Positions 8,098 through 16,392 are shown, numbered from the stretch's first letter. The stretch: DNA of 64,000 nucleotides from Nocardiopsis potens DSM 45234 (GCF_000341105.1 NZ_ANBB01000064.1:1-64000); one strand, 5' to 3'. Numbers and translations are program-made. Notes: generated from the sequence alone by a model not told the origin.

Positions 8098-9342
8098 TCA
8101 ACCGAGCGCTCTCCCCAGTCTGCCGAGGGCCCGCCGCTTCTCCTCCAAGGACGCGTGCGCGTAGATCGTCATCGTCACCCCGATGTCGCTGTGCCCGACG
8201 ATCTCCCGGACCACCTGGGGCGGCGCCTCCAGGTTCAGCAGGAGCGTCACGCAGGTGTGCCGTAGGTCGTGGAAGCGCATCCCGTCCAGGCCGGCCGCCC
8301 GCCGCAACGGCTCCCAGCTCCGCCGCAGGTTGTCCGGCTCCAGCGGGGTGCCGCGCTTCGACGGGAAGACCAGGCCGTGCTCTTCCCAGTCCGGGAAGGC
8401 GTCCGAGCGTTCCGCGAACTGCCGCTTGCGGTGCTCCCGAAGCGCGTCCGTGCAGACGGCGGGGAGCGGAACGGTCCGCGCAGAGTCCTCCGTCTTGGGC
8501 GGAACCAGCGACAGTTTTCCGCCGACCCGTTGAAGTGTGTGCACCACCTCCAGCCGCCCCGCCTCCAGATCCACGTCGCACCAGCGCAGCCCGAGGAGTT
8601 CCCCGCGGCGAAGCCCCAGGCAGAGCGCCAGGACGTACAGGGCGTGGAACCGGTCTTCCTTGGAGACCTTGAGCAGCCGGCGTGCCTGCGCCACGTCCAG
8701 GCCGCGGTTCACCGAGTAGCGCGGAGGCGAGACCTTGACCAGGGAGGCGACGTTGCGCGGGATCGCCTCTTCCCGGACGGCGGTCTGCAGGGCGTTGCGG
8801 AGCACGGCGTGGATCGACTGCACCATGCGCGCCGAAAGCCGTCGCTCGCAGCAGCGAGGTTCGGGGAGCGCGCAGCACCGGGGTTCGTATCGAGCGGCGT
8901 CCGCGCCGTCGCGGCAGCACTGGCAGATCTGCCGGACTTTCGTGATGAAGGTCCGCACGTCCCGGGCGGTCAGCTTGGCCAGCCGCTTCTTCCCCAGGTT
9001 GGGGACGAGGTAGCGGCGGATGACCCCCTCGTATCCCTGCACCGTCTTCGGGCGCCGCTCGGCCCGCACGACGTGTTCCAGCCAGTAGTCCAGGTACTCG
9101 GCCACCGTCCAGTTCTCCGAGGCCACCGGAATGCCCTGGTCCGAATCGGCGAGCAGCCTGTTCAGCTTGGCCCGCGCGTCATCGTAGTCGCGGCCGTAGC
9201 CCTGGACGCGCTTGTGCGTTCCATCGCCGGCCAGCACGTAAGCAGCGAAAGCATAGCGGCCGTCCTTCCGCTGCCAGATGCTCCCTTCGCCGTTGGCCCG
9301 CTTGCGCCCCTTGCGGCGGCGGCCGTTCTCTTCGGTGCCCAT
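8098..9342 (-). CDS. int: AICE tyrosine-recombinase integrase
   Basis: 414 residues, site-specific recombinase for insertion at and excision from tRNA-Phe. The N-terminal arm-binding region (GSIWQRKDGRYAFAAYV) is followed by a SAM-like core-binding domain. The catalytic domain has Arg in GLRRGELLGLRW (about R245), HDLRH (H358/R361), GHS (H384) and the nucleophile Tyr in MTIYAHAS (Y394). A Cys-rich insertion (seven Cys between residues 140 and 165, in three clusters) interrupts the core-binding domain and could bind a metal; I know it from other actinomycete integrases. The start at 9342 overlaps the xis stop as TGATG. It is the last gene of the element's leftward operon and lies 74 bp from attL. 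Confidence 0.95.
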   Translation of the reverse strand: MGTEENGRRRKGRKRANGEGSIWQRKDGRYAFAAYVLAGDGTHKRVQGYGRDYDDARAKLNRLLADSDQGIPVASENWTVAEYLDYWLEHVVRAERRPKTVQGYEGVIRRYLVPNLGKKRLAKLTARDVRTFITKVRQICQCCRDGADAARYEPRCCALPEPRCCERRLSARMVQSIHAVLRNALQTAVREEAIPRNVASLVKVSPPRYSVNRGLDVAQARRLLKVSKEDRFHALYVLALCLGLRRGELLGLRWCDVDLEAGRLEVVHTLQRVGGKLSLVPPKTEDSARTVPLPAVCTDALREHRKRQFAERSDAFPDWEEHGLVFPSKRGTPLEPDNLRRSWEPLRRAAGLDGMRFHDLRHTCVTLLLNLEAPPQVVREIVGHSDIGVTMTIYAHASLEEKRRALGRLGRALG

Positions 9343-9524
9343 CAGGCGGCGTCCTCCAGGGCTTCCAGGCACTCGGGAAGCGCGGCGACGGGGACCAGGC
9401 GCCGACGCCCGATCTTGACCGTGCGGAGAGTGCGGGAGCGGATGAGGTTGTAGACCGTCCAGCGGCTCACACGGAGGTGCTCCGCGGCCTCGTCGACGGT
9501 CAGGAGAAGGGAGGTCGTGGTCAT
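9342..9524 (-). CDS. xis: Excisionase, MerR-type helix-turn-helix
   Basis: 60 residues. LTVDEAAEHLRVSRWTVYNLIRS is a winged-helix DNA-binding motif of the excisionase family, followed by the basic KIGRRRLVPVAAL wing. It should direct Int toward excision by binding the element ends. The start overlaps the rep stop (ATGA) and its stop overlaps the int start (TGATG), so rep, xis and int are made together. Confidence 0.92.
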   Translation of the reverse strand: MTTTSLLLTVDEAAEHLRVSRWTVYNLIRSRTLRTVKIGRRRLVPVAALPECLEALEDAA

Positions 9525-11182
9525 GCTGCTTCCTGTTCTGCGACTGCCGAAGATTCTGCGATCCGGGCCGTGTCCAGCTGTGCGCGGCGTTTCAGCGCGT
9601 CCCCGACCGCACGGAGGAGGCGTTGTTCCCGGGGTGGAACGTCGGGGTCGGTGGGGTTGGCCAGCTCCCAGGCGAAGGAGCCGGTCACGGCCGGTCCTGC
9701 TGCGCCGGCGCCTTCCTGGCCGCCGTCAGGGGCGACGCCGAGCCGTTCGAGGACCCAGGCCAGGCGGTCGGCCTTGTGGTCGGCCACGGTCTTGTTGGAC
9801 CACTTGCGCGAGACCAGGACGCGGCGTCCGGCGTGGCCCAGGTGCTCGCGCTTGTGCGCCTTGGAGCGGCAGTACCCGGGGACCAGGCCCTCACGGGCGC
9901 CGTCGGGCTGGATGCCGTAGCGCAGCCAGTTGGCGCACCGAGGCGAGCAGGGTTCGAAGCGCAGCGCCTCCACCAGCCGGTCCACATGGTGTTTCTGGGC
10001 GGAGGATTCGGCGGGGGGGGATTCGGCGATGTCCTTGGTCAGGTACTTGGCCAGGTAGCGCACGCACCGGTCGGCGTCGGCCGAGCCCGCCACGACCCCC
10101 TTGGCGTCGACCTGGCGGCCGAAGCGCACCACGTGGAAGGGCTCTGCTCCAGGGTCGGAGTCCAGGGCGTTCAGCGCCTCGTCCCAGGTGGGCAGCACTT
10201 CACCGGTGGCCGGGTCGAGGTAGTTCCCGGTCGCCTCGTCGTGGACGGGCAGGTTCGCGCCGTCGTAGACGACCTCGTCGGCGGGCGGCCACCACACCTG
10301 GTGGTAAGTGGCGGCGGCGACCTGGCGCAGTTCGGCCCGGGGCAGGGTGCCGCGCACGGCCATGTGCAGGTGCGGGGCGAGGCGCCGTTGCGGTTCGACG
10401 GAGGCGAAGTACTGGACGTCGTAGCCGGCCACCCGCCGCAGGTTCTGCACGAACCGGTCCACGAGCTTGGAGAAGTGGATCGCGTCCCGGGCGGCGCGCC
10501 GGTAGTCGTAGCCGACCGGATCCACCGGAGTGCCGTCGCTCTTCACTCGGCCGTAGGAGTCCAGGGTGAGGGTGAGGAACATGGAGGGGCGGAAGACCTT
10601 GCCGTTGGCCGGATCCTCGAAGGAGCGGCCCAGGGTGGTCTTCTTCATCTGCCGCTTGGGCAGGTCCGGGGCGTCCTGACGGCGCCGTGTGGAGCGCACC
10701 CGGCGCGGTCGGGGCGAGGAGGGGGGCGCTGCCTTGCCCCGCAGCCCGGAGGCGGTGATCTCTTCGTCCAGGTCGGCGATGGCGGCGTCCAGCGCGGCCA
10801 GCTCTTCGGCACTCGCCGTCCCGTCGGCGGCCAGGCGGTCGCGTTCGGCGGTGACGACGGCCCGCTTGGCCACCCAGTCGCGTTGGACCTCGGACGGCTC
10901 TTCCGGGGCGTTCACCGGTTCCTCGGCCAGGTGCCAGCCCTCTTCGCACTGAGTGCGGCGGATGGAGCGCTTGCGCTTGGCGCAGGCCGGGCAGCGTGAT
11001 TCGAGGGTGGCCCCGCACGGGACGTCGATGATCTCGGTCCCGCCGGTGGCGATGTCGGTCCGGCGCAGCGAGACGGGGCGGATGCACACGCCCTTGTCCG
11101 CGGCGATCTGCTCGGCCACCTCCCGGGCCAGCGGTCGGGCCAGGCGTTCGGCCCGGGTGGTCTTACCGGTCACGGTGGGCAC
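9521..11182 (-). CDS. repSA: RepSA-type rolling-circle replication initiator
   Basis: 553 residues from GTG 11182, with GGAGG upstream and a TAGTG overlap with the traB stop. The HUH motif is APHLHMAVRG (H271, H273) and the likely nicking Tyr lies in YLAKYLTKD (about Y380). An N-terminal Cys cluster (C56, C64, C67, C79) may form a zinc site. This matches the pSAM2 RepSA family, which nicks the excised circle to start replication. A poorly ordered Arg/Pro-rich linker spans about residues 145-180. It is placed between the translocase and xis, as in pSAM2. Confidence 0.92.
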   Translation of the reverse strand: MPTVTGKTTRAERLARPLAREVAEQIAADKGVCIRPVSLRRTDIATGGTEIIDVPCGATLESRCPACAKRKRSIRRTQCEEGWHLAEEPVNAPEEPSEVQRDWVAKRAVVTAERDRLAADGTASAEELAALDAAIADLDEEITASGLRGKAAPPSSPRPRRVRSTRRRQDAPDLPKRQMKKTTLGRSFEDPANGKVFRPSMFLTLTLDSYGRVKSDGTPVDPVGYDYRRAARDAIHFSKLVDRFVQNLRRVAGYDVQYFASVEPQRRLAPHLHMAVRGTLPRAELRQVAAATYHQVWWPPADEVVYDGANLPVHDEATGNYLDPATGEVLPTWDEALNALDSDPGAEPFHVVRFGRQVDAKGVVAGSADADRCVRYLAKYLTKDIAESPPAESSAQKHHVDRLVEALRFEPCSPRCANWLRYGIQPDGAREGLVPGYCRSKAHKREHLGHAGRRVLVSRKWSNKTVADHKADRLAWVLERLGVAPDGGQEGAGAAGPAVTGSFAWELANPTDPDVPPREQRLLRAVGDALKRRAQLDTARIAESSAVAEQEAA

Positions 11183-12603
11183 TACTCACCTCCGTCCGCG
11201 TCGGCGGCGGTCATGGCGTCGATGTCGGCATCGGAGACGTAGGCGGCCCGGACCCGGACCGGCATCGTGGAGCCCTCCAGGCGGACGTAGGCGGTGCCGG
11301 GAACGCCGGCGTCGATCAGGTGGGCATCGGCGCCCCGGTCGCGGGCGTCGGGGCCGAGCACCATGTCGACCTGGGACGCCTCGTCCAGCCGGAGCGCCAC
11401 CTTGTCCGGGAACAGGTTGCGCAGGTTCATGACCTCCTTGCGGGGGTCCTGCAGTGCGGCCAGGACCGCGTATCCGACGCTGCGCCCCTGCGAGGTCAGC
11501 GTGGCCATCGCGGCCTCTGCCCGGCGGCGGATGTCGCGGTCGGGGTGGTAGGCGGTCAGGAACGCCACCTCGTCCAGGACGACGACGTCGAAGGGGTCAT
11601 CGAGGGTGGGAACGTGGGCGCGGATGCGTCCGGCGTAGCGGGCGGCGCGGTCCTGCATGTCGGCCACGGCCTCTTCCAGCAGCTCCACGCAGGCCTCTGC
11701 GGTGTCGGCGTAGCGGTGGAAGAGCGAGCGTCCGTAGGACAGCTCCATGCGCTTGGGGTCGACCGCCCGCACCCGCACCAGCCCGGCGGCGATGGCGGGC
11801 AGCATGGCGCGGATCGCCGACCAGATGACCGAGCCCTTCCCGGAACCGGTGACGCCGGCGACCAGGACGTGCGTGCCGTGCAGGCGCATCCGCCACGTCC
11901 GCCCGTCCTCACGCAGCCCCATCGGCAGCGCGGCCAGGTCCACGCCGTCGGCGGAGTCGGGGACGGGAAGGGCGTCGATCGGATCGGCCAGCATGTCGTG
12001 TCGGGGGAACTCCAGCACGATGTCCAGCGGGCCGCGGACCTCCACCCGGCAGGCCGGGGCGCGGAACCCGTGCGCCAGGTGGGCGGTGCGCTCTTCGAAG
12101 GCGGACGGGGCGGTGCCGGGCACCAGCTTGACCCGCACCCGGTCGGCCCACTCCGTGCACGTCACCGCACTGATCCGCGGGAGGTACTGGCGCTCCAGGT
12201 AGGACTCCGCGAGGCCGGAGACCACCAGTACCGGTTGCCAGTGCCGCCGGTAGACCCACACCCCGCGCACCAGTCCGAGCGCCCGCAGCGCCACCCACGT
12301 CCGGAAGGATCCGGGGTGGAACCGCCGCCAGGCCAGTCCGCCGATGGTGGCCACGGTGCACACCAGGGCCGGGCCGATCCAGCCCAGCAGCCACCACGAG
12401 GCCGCCAGGACGGCGGCGGAGGCGGTGGCGAGGGGGAAGCGGACCGGAAGCGCCCCGAAGAAGGCCAGCAGGCGCCAGAGCCAGCGGCCGATGATGAACA
12501 CCGCCGGCGTCTCCACCACCGGCGTGCTGAACCGGATCGCGTGCGCGGGAACCGGGGCGGTCGGCTGAACCTGGGAGGCGCCGTTGCTCTTGCCGTTGAG
12601 CAT
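11182..12603 (-). CDS. TraB/TraSA-type FtsK-like DNA translocase
   Basis: 473 residues. Two hydrophobic segments lie near the N-terminus (residues about 35-52 and 62-92). A FtsK/SpoIIIE-type ATPase follows, with Walker A GVTGSGKGS (250-258) and Walker B VVVLDEV (340-346). In AICEs this single hexameric pump moves double-stranded DNA between mycelia and is sufficient for transfer. The ATG at 12603 overlaps the preceding stop as TGATG, and the gene ends on the TAG that overlaps the rep start. An ORF extension to 12909 is Arg/Pro-rich shadow sequence and was discarded. Confidence 0.92.
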   Translation of the reverse strand: MLNGKSNGASQVQPTAPVPAHAIRFSTPVVETPAVFIIGRWLWRLLAFFGALPVRFPLATASAAVLAASWWLLGWIGPALVCTVATIGGLAWRRFHPGSFRTWVALRALGLVRGVWVYRRHWQPVLVVSGLAESYLERQYLPRISAVTCTEWADRVRVKLVPGTAPSAFEERTAHLAHGFRAPACRVEVRGPLDIVLEFPRHDMLADPIDALPVPDSADGVDLAALPMGLREDGRTWRMRLHGTHVLVAGVTGSGKGSVIWSAIRAMLPAIAAGLVRVRAVDPKRMELSYGRSLFHRYADTAEACVELLEEAVADMQDRAARYAGRIRAHVPTLDDPFDVVVLDEVAFLTAYHPDRDIRRRAEAAMATLTSQGRSVGYAVLAALQDPRKEVMNLRNLFPDKVALRLDEASQVDMVLGPDARDRGADAHLIDAGVPGTAYVRLEGSTMPVRVRAAYVSDADIDAMTAADADGGE

Positions 12604-12899
12604 CAGCGACGCCCCCCGGTGCGGACCTCGAAGGAAGAGGCCAGCTCTTCGGCGCGGGCGGCGGCGAGTTCGGCCCGCGCGGCGGCCAGATCGGCACGGG
12701 CGGCGGCCGCCACGGAGCGGGTCTCGGGGTCGGAGGTCTGGACGGCGATCCGGTCCAGCAGCGAGGACTTCCACGCCAGGACGTCCAGGCGCCCCCGGGC
12801 GGTGTCGGAGCGGGACGGGTCGGTCTGCTGCTCGCGCAGCGCGGCCAGGAAGTCGGTGATCTCCCGGGCGGACACGCGCACGGGCTGTTCTGCCATCAT
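12603..12899 (-). CDS. Small Ala-rich coiled-coil protein of the transfer operon
   Basis: 98 residues from ATG 12899, with GAGAGG about 9 bases upstream; a second ATG follows directly. The N-terminal half (VSAREITDFLAALREQQTD) is amphipathic, and the C-terminal half is an Ala/Arg/Glu heptad-like stretch likely to form a coiled coil. No domain is recognised. Its place directly before traB, with a TGATG overlap, is where AICEs keep small transfer-accessory genes, so a role in transfer is inferred from context alone. Confidence 0.72.
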   Translation of the reverse strand: MMAEQPVRVSAREITDFLAALREQQTDPSRSDTARGRLDVLAWKSSLLDRIAVQTSDPETRSVAAAARADLAAARAELAAARAEELASSFEVRTGGRR

Positions 12900-12943
12900 G
12901 AGGACGCACCTCTCTTGGGTTCGCGCAGTTCTCAGGGAGTGAA

Positions 12944-12979
12944 GGGGCGGCCGAAGGTGTTGGCGCACCTGGCCGCCCC
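12944..12979 (-). terminator. Intra-operon hairpin (attenuator or processing site)
   Basis: GGGGCGGCC pairs with GGCCGCCCC and AGGTG with CACCT, with a 2-base bulge. It lies in the only sizeable gap (93 bp) of the leftward operon, between the 76-residue gene and the traB-proximal gene. No T run follows, so it could trim expression or stabilise RNA ends. Confidence 0.5.
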
Positions 12980-12992
12980 GCGAAACGCCGCT

Positions 12993-13223
12993 CTAACCGG
13001 CGGTGTAGAGGCGCTGGACCTCGTCGGCGTAGGCGCGGGCCGCATCGGCGAACCGGCGAGCGGCTTCGGCCTCTTCCCGGGTGACCGCCGCGCCCGAGAG
13101 CGGGGAGATCGTGACCATGAGGCCCGGCTCATCGATACGCAGCTGAGGTGTGCTCTCCCGAACCGTGGCGAAGTCGATCCCGGTGCTCTCCTCCAGGCGG
13201 AGCGTCAAGATCGTGAGCGCCAT
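12993..13223 (-). CDS. Small AICE protein of unknown function
   Basis: 76 residues. The ATG at 13223 overlaps the Pra-like stop as TGATG, which decides the start. The sequence is a mixed beta/alpha protein without hydrophobic segments (ALTILTLRLEESTGIDF at the N-terminus; an Ala/Arg-rich helix at the end). No family is recognised. Its position second in the leftward operon, after the activator gene, suggests an accessory role in transfer or maintenance. Confidence 0.72.
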   Translation of the reverse strand: MALTILTLRLEESTGIDFATVRESTPQLRIDEPGLMVTISPLSGAAVTREEAEAARRFADAARAYADEVQRLYTAG

Positions 13224-13642
13224 CACTCGCCGCCCTTGGTGCCCGCAGCGGCGGGGGTCTTGTTCCGGGAGCCCGGGGCGCCGGGCGCCTTCATGCCCTG
13301 GGCGCGCAGCGAGTAGGCCACCCGGGGGCGGCGCCCGTTGTCGTCCACGTAGGGCATGACCGACATGCGCTCGAACTCCACCGGGCGGAACGGCAGGCCC
13401 GCCGCCTCGTCCGGCATGGTCGGGCAGACCTCGGTGGGGATCTTGACCTTCACGCTCTTGGCCTTGCCGCGGGCTTCGGGGTCGGCGTCGATGACGTCCA
13501 CCGCCCACAGCGGCAGCCCGGTGTTCTTGTCCATCTGGGGGCGCTTGGTCTCGAAGTCGGTGATGGGCTCCACGCTCAGCGCGTAGGCGCCGTGGGGGAA
13601 CACCGTCCCGAACTCCACCGGGATCGCACCCTGAATGGCCAT
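13223..13642 (-). CDS. Pra-like activator of AICE replication/excision
   Basis: 139 residues from ATG 13642, with AGGAG close upstream. Sequence segments such as PVEFGTVFPHGAYAL, TGLPLWAVDVIDADPEARGK and PFRPVEFERMSVMPYV match what I recall of the actinomycete family named 'plasmid replication, integration and excision activator' after pSAM2 Pra. In pSAM2, Pra switches on rep, xis and int and is repressed by the GntR protein KorSA. Here it heads the operon ending in rep-xis-int, and a perfect palindrome lies about 80 bp upstream, which fits the same logic. No DNA-binding motif is obvious. Confidence 0.65.
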   Translation of the reverse strand: MAIQGAIPVEFGTVFPHGAYALSVEPITDFETKRPQMDKNTGLPLWAVDVIDADPEARGKAKSVKVKIPTEVCPTMPDEAAGLPFRPVEFERMSVMPYVDDNGRRPRVAYSLRAQGMKAPGAPGSRNKTPAAAGTKGGE

Positions 13643-13720
13643 GAGGACACTCCTCTTCTCGTTGTTCATGCTGATCACGACCCCTGTTGCGACCGACGGG
13701 CGGTCGCCCCGTCCAGGAAT

Positions 13721-13743
13721 CGATACATGTATAGCATGTATCG
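13721..13743. promoter_or_regulatory. Palindromic operator upstream of the Pra-like gene
   Basis: CGATACATG (13721-13729) and CATGTATCG (13735-13743) form a perfect inverted repeat with a 5-base spacer, in unusually AT-rich DNA. It lies in the 288-bp region between the divergent Pra-like and HTH-PLD genes. Its outer CGATA half-sites match the repeated unit before the GntR gene, so that repressor is the best candidate to bind here. Confidence 0.65.
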
Positions 13744-13875
13744 AAGTTGGTTGTCAGCGGCAGCCGGGGAAGTCGTCTCGGGAAATCTCGGATCCGCTGG
13801 CACTCCGGCTGTTCCGACGGTTATGACCATCCCTTGAACAGGCGGGACGGGATCACTACATGGCTGGACGTGTTC

Positions 13876-13913
13876 GGGACGTCTCGATAATGTGAGCGCG
13901 TCCTTAGACGTCC
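13876..13913 (+). promoter_or_regulatory. GACGTC boxes and promoter of HTH-PLD gene 1
   Basis: GGGACGTCT at 13876-13884 and the near-inverse AGACGTCC at 13906-13913 flank a CGATAAT sequence (13885-13891) that could be a -10 hexamer. The same GGGACGTCT occurs twice in the promoter of the paralogous gene at 17848, so it is probably a binding site shared by the two genes. Confidence 0.5.
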
Positions 13914-13930
13914 TGCGAACCCCGGGGTAC

Positions 13931-14668
13931 ATGCCGAACGAGAGGCTGCGAGCCGCGCTCCTCCAGCGCGGAGCCACGCCCGCCGACCTGGCGGAGGCGA
14001 TCGGCGTGGACGCGAAGAGCGTCGAGCGCTGGATCACCCAGGGCCGCACGCCCTACCGCCGGCACCGCTATGCCGCGGCGGCCTACCTCGAAGCGGAAGA
14101 GACCTACCTCTGGCCGAAGGCCCTCAGCCCGGAGCAGAGCAAGGCCGCGTCGCAGAGCGAGATCGTGGAGATCTATCCGCACCGCTGGAGCGTCCCGCAG
14201 GACATGTGGAAGCGCCTCTTCGAGAGGGCCCAGGAGGAGATCTCCGTCTTGGTCTTCAGCGGGTTCTTCCTGGCCGACGACCCGAGCATGGTCAAGCTGC
14301 TCGCGGACAAGGCGCGCGCCGGCGTCCGGATCCGCTTCCTGCTCGGCGACCCGGAGAGCGAGGCCGTCGCCCAGCGCGGCGAGGACGAGGGGATCGGCGA
14401 GCTGATGGCGTCGAAGATCCGGCACGTGATCCTGATGTACAAGCAGGTGCGCGCGATCGAGGGAGCCGAGTTCCGGCTGCACGACACGATCCTCTACAAC
14501 TCGCTGTACCGCGCCGATGACCAGTTGCTGGTCAATACGCACGCCTATGGCACCATGGCGTCCGAAGCGCCGGTCTTCCACCTCCGCAAGGTTCCCGGCG
14601 GCGAGATGGTGAGCACCTACCTCGAAAGCTTCGAGAAGGTGTGGAGCAAGGCGGCCCCGCTCGATTGA
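13931..14668 (+). CDS. HTH plus PLD-like (DUF5919-type) protein 1
   Basis: 245 residues. An N-terminal helix-turn-helix (TPADLAEAIGVDAKSVERWI, then RTPYRRHR) is followed by a 180-residue domain with EEISVLVFSGFFLADD, RIRFLLGDPESEA and a LHDTILYNSLYRADDQLLVN segment. The last resembles a degenerate phospholipase-D HxKxxxxD strand, with Lys replaced by Thr. I associate this arrangement with proteins labelled DUF5919. The conserved His suggests ligand or nucleic-acid binding, but catalysis is unproven. MPNERLR is the likely start; an upstream GTG (13892) is less fitting. It heads a two-gene unit with the Nudix gene (10-bp gap) and has a full paralogue at 17848. Confidence 0.75.
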   Translation: MPNERLRAALLQRGATPADLAEAIGVDAKSVERWITQGRTPYRRHRYAAAAYLEAEETYLWPKALSPEQSKAASQSEIVEIYPHRWSVPQDMWKRLFERAQEEISVLVFSGFFLADDPSMVKLLADKARAGVRIRFLLGDPESEAVAQRGEDEGIGELMASKIRHVILMYKQVRAIEGAEFRLHDTILYNSLYRADDQLLVNTHAYGTMASEAPVFHLRKVPGGEMVSTYLESFEKVWSKAAPLD

Positions 14669-14678
14669 GGGAAGGTCC

Positions 14679-15152
14679 ATGGGCAGGCGGATCGACTACT
14701 ACGACGACCCCGAGGCGCCGGAGGCCAACAGCCGCGTCCCGTCGGTGAACGTCTTCGTCGTCAACGAGCGCGACGAGGTCCTGATGATCCGCCGAACCGA
14801 CAACGACAACTGGGCCGTCCCCGGAGGCGCGATCGACCTGGGCGAGTCCGTGCCCCAGGCCGCCGTCCGGGAGACCGAGGAAGAATCCGGCATCACCTGC
14901 GAGATCACCGGGATCGTGGGCACCTACACCGACCCGAAGCACATCATCTACTACACCAGCGACGGCGAGGCCCGGCAGGAGTTCTCCATCGCGCTCACGG
15001 CCCGGCCCATCTCAGGCGAACCGCGCCCCAGCGACGAGTCCAAGGAGGTCCTCTGGGTCTCCAAGGAGGAACTCAAGGACCTCACCATGGACCGGTCCAT
15101 GCGGATGCGCATCGACCACTTCCTTGCGGGTGGGCCGGCGCACATCGGGTGA
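14679..15152 (+). CDS. Nudix hydrolase
   Basis: 157 residues with a canonical Nudix box (G-x5-E-x7-REUxEExGU: GAIDLGESVPQAAVRETEEE, then SGI), near residues 47-70. All catalytic glutamates are present. Substrate class is nucleoside diphosphate linked to X; the exact one is unknown. pSAM2-type elements also carry a Nudix gene, and in pSAM2 it was linked to intramycelial regulation of transfer. GGGAAGG sits about 6 bases before the ATG. It follows HTH-PLD gene 1 by 10 bp and ends at a strong hairpin. Confidence 0.92.
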   Translation: MGRRIDYYDDPEAPEANSRVPSVNVFVVNERDEVLMIRRTDNDNWAVPGGAIDLGESVPQAAVRETEEESGITCEITGIVGTYTDPKHIIYYTSDGEARQEFSIALTARPISGEPRPSDESKEVLWVSKEELKDLTMDRSMRMRIDHFLAGGPAHIG

Positions 15153-15168
15153 ACGCTGAAAAACAAGA

Positions 15169-15207
15169 GGCCGCCAAGCATGTTCCTTACAGACATGCTT
15201 GGCGGCC
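15169..15207. terminator. Strong bidirectional terminator
   Basis: A perfect 15-bp stem (15169-15183 with 15193-15207, GGCCGCCAAGCATGT in the left arm) and a 9-base loop. An A-rich run precedes it. It separates the rightward Nudix gene from the leftward small membrane gene and can serve both. Confidence 0.85.
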
Positions 15208-15213
15208 AGGGCC

Positions 15214-15462
15214 TTACCTCCTACCGGGGAAGAACGCCCTGAGCAGGCGATTCAAGACCCGCTGTGCAGCCCCTCGCCGCTCAGGGCAGCCCGACCACAC
15301 GGCCGGGTACACGACACCCAGGATGAGCAGTAGAGCCACCGCCAGGAACGCGCCAACAGTTCCAGGCCAGCCCAGGGCGGGCAGAGAGGAGTCCAACCCT
15401 GCCGTGCCGCTCAGGGCTGCGCTGACGTGGCGAAATACCTCGTCGTGCACTACAATGGTCAC
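15214..15462 (-). CDS. Small single-span membrane protein
   Basis: 82 residues from GTG 15462, with GGAGAGG about 9 bases upstream. An N-terminal soluble part (TIVVHDEVFRHVSAAL) is followed by one membrane helix (residues about 36-58, GAFLAVALLLILGVVYPAVW) and a basic C-terminus (RRGAAQRVLNRLLRAF). I recognise the VFxH...GVVYPAVWS pattern from small conserved proteins in Streptomyces elements, but no function is known. Its context inside an AICE suggests a spread or membrane-accessory role. Confidence 0.65.
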   Translation of the reverse strand: MTIVVHDEVFRHVSAALSGTAGLDSSLPALGWPGTVGAFLAVALLLILGVVYPAVWSGCPERRGAAQRVLNRLLRAFFPGRR

Positions 15463-15500
15463 CGTCTTTGCCTCTCCATGTCATGAAGCAGGGATTGCTG

Positions 15501-15532
15501 ACGGCCTCTCGTGGCAGCGAGAGGCCGTTTTA
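15501..15532 (+). terminator. Rho-independent terminator, no evident gene
   Basis: ACGGCCTCTCG (15501-15511) pairs perfectly with CGAGAGGCCGT (15518-15528) around a 6-base loop, followed by TTTTA. It points rightward, yet no rightward gene lies between the Nudix terminator and here. It may end a short RNA running antisense to the small membrane gene. Confidence 0.6.
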
Positions 15533-15837
15533 TGGTGGCCCGCAGACCAGACTCTGAGTCCATCTGTGCCGCGTACCCCCATCCCTGCATGCGCAGGGAG
15601 CAAATCCACCCCAACTTGCGCGTGACGCAACGCAGCGGGTCATCCCGCCGAGGCGGGAACTCGCAGGCCTCGAAGTCGTGGCACTCCGGAACCTGCGATG
15701 CGTTAATGAGCGAGAGTACACCAATCACCGCGCCTCGGTGGGGCCTCTGGAGGTCGCATGAGACGAGTGGGGCTCCTTTTCTGAAAGAGGGCGCAAAGAG
15801 AAGTTTCTTCTATTGAGAGTGGAAAGGGTTCTTCGTT
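15533..15837. other. No supported gene; lower-GC spacer
   Basis: This stretch is less GC-rich than its surroundings. Open frames exist on both strands (around 15511-15816 plus and 15459-15728 minus), but neither has a ribosome site, hydrophobic pattern or recognisable motif. I read it as non-coding or decayed DNA. Confidence 0.5.
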
Positions 15838-16392
15838 CTAATTCTGAACAGCGCCCAGGAGCCGCTCTATGGAACGGACTGACGCGGTCAAGAGGGGGGC
15901 GGACCGTGACACGGACCGATGCACCAGGTCTTCCGGGGCGTAGCGCTCCAGGATCTCCGAGAGTCGGCGCTCCACCGGTAGGTGGGTCCCGTCCGGGCCG
16001 GTCGTCATGTCCGCGTAGGTGACCGCGTCCAGCAGGTGGTCCGGCGGCGGCTCGAACTCGCCCTTCAGCAGGTCGAGCAGGCCGCGTTCCTCCGCTTCGA
16101 CGGTGGCCCCGGAGTGGTGGGCGACCAGCGAGCACAGCCGTTCGTCGGCCTGGTGGACGCCGCGCAGATGACGGGCCCCGTCGAGAGGGTGGAAGCCGGT
16201 GACGACGAGGGCCGGAGAGTACCCGATGTCGTGCAGCCAGGCCGACGCCTCCAGGAGGTCGGCCTCGTCACCGAGCAGGTTCTTCAGCGATCGGGCTTGT
16301 TCCGCCACGCCCTGGGTGTGCGCCCAGCGGCGGGGCAACGGCTGTTCGAGCAGTTCTCGCGCGAGTTCCCGCGCCCAGTGAACATGTCCCAC
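15838..16392 (-). CDS. HD-domain phosphohydrolase
   Basis: 184 residues from GTG 16392. The metal ligands of the HD superfamily are present: His in RRWAHTQGV, HD in AWLHDIGYS, His in GARHLRGV and Asp in VTYADMTTG. It is a predicted cytoplasmic phosphohydrolase of nucleotides or related compounds; the substrate is unknown. It starts 10 bp after the GntR stop, so it is transcribed with the repressor. HD genes beside the repressor gene recur in AICEs, but their role there has not been defined to my knowledge. Confidence 0.85.
   Translation of the reverse strand: MGHVHWARELARELLEQPLPRRWAHTQGVAEQARSLKNLLGDEADLLEASAWLHDIGYSPALVVTGFHPLDGARHLRGVHQADERLCSLVAHHSGATVEAEERGLLDLLKGEFEPPPDHLLDAVTYADMTTGPDGTHLPVERRLSEILERYAPEDLVHRSVSRSAPLLTASVRSIERLLGAVQN

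Noticed and set aside
7904-8920. Minus-strand frame of 338 codons reading through tRNA-Phe into the integrase region
   Set aside because: It translates the tRNA antisense (a GRGRTADLPLF-type artefact) and overlaps int in another frame; a common annotation error.
9517-10569. Plus-strand Arg/Gly-rich frames opposite rep, xis and int
   Set aside because: Low-complexity shadows of the minus-strand backbone genes.
15459-15816. Two opposing small open frames in the lower-GC part of the element
   Set aside because: No ribosome site, no recognisable motif, and the minus-strand frame runs over the start of the small membrane gene.
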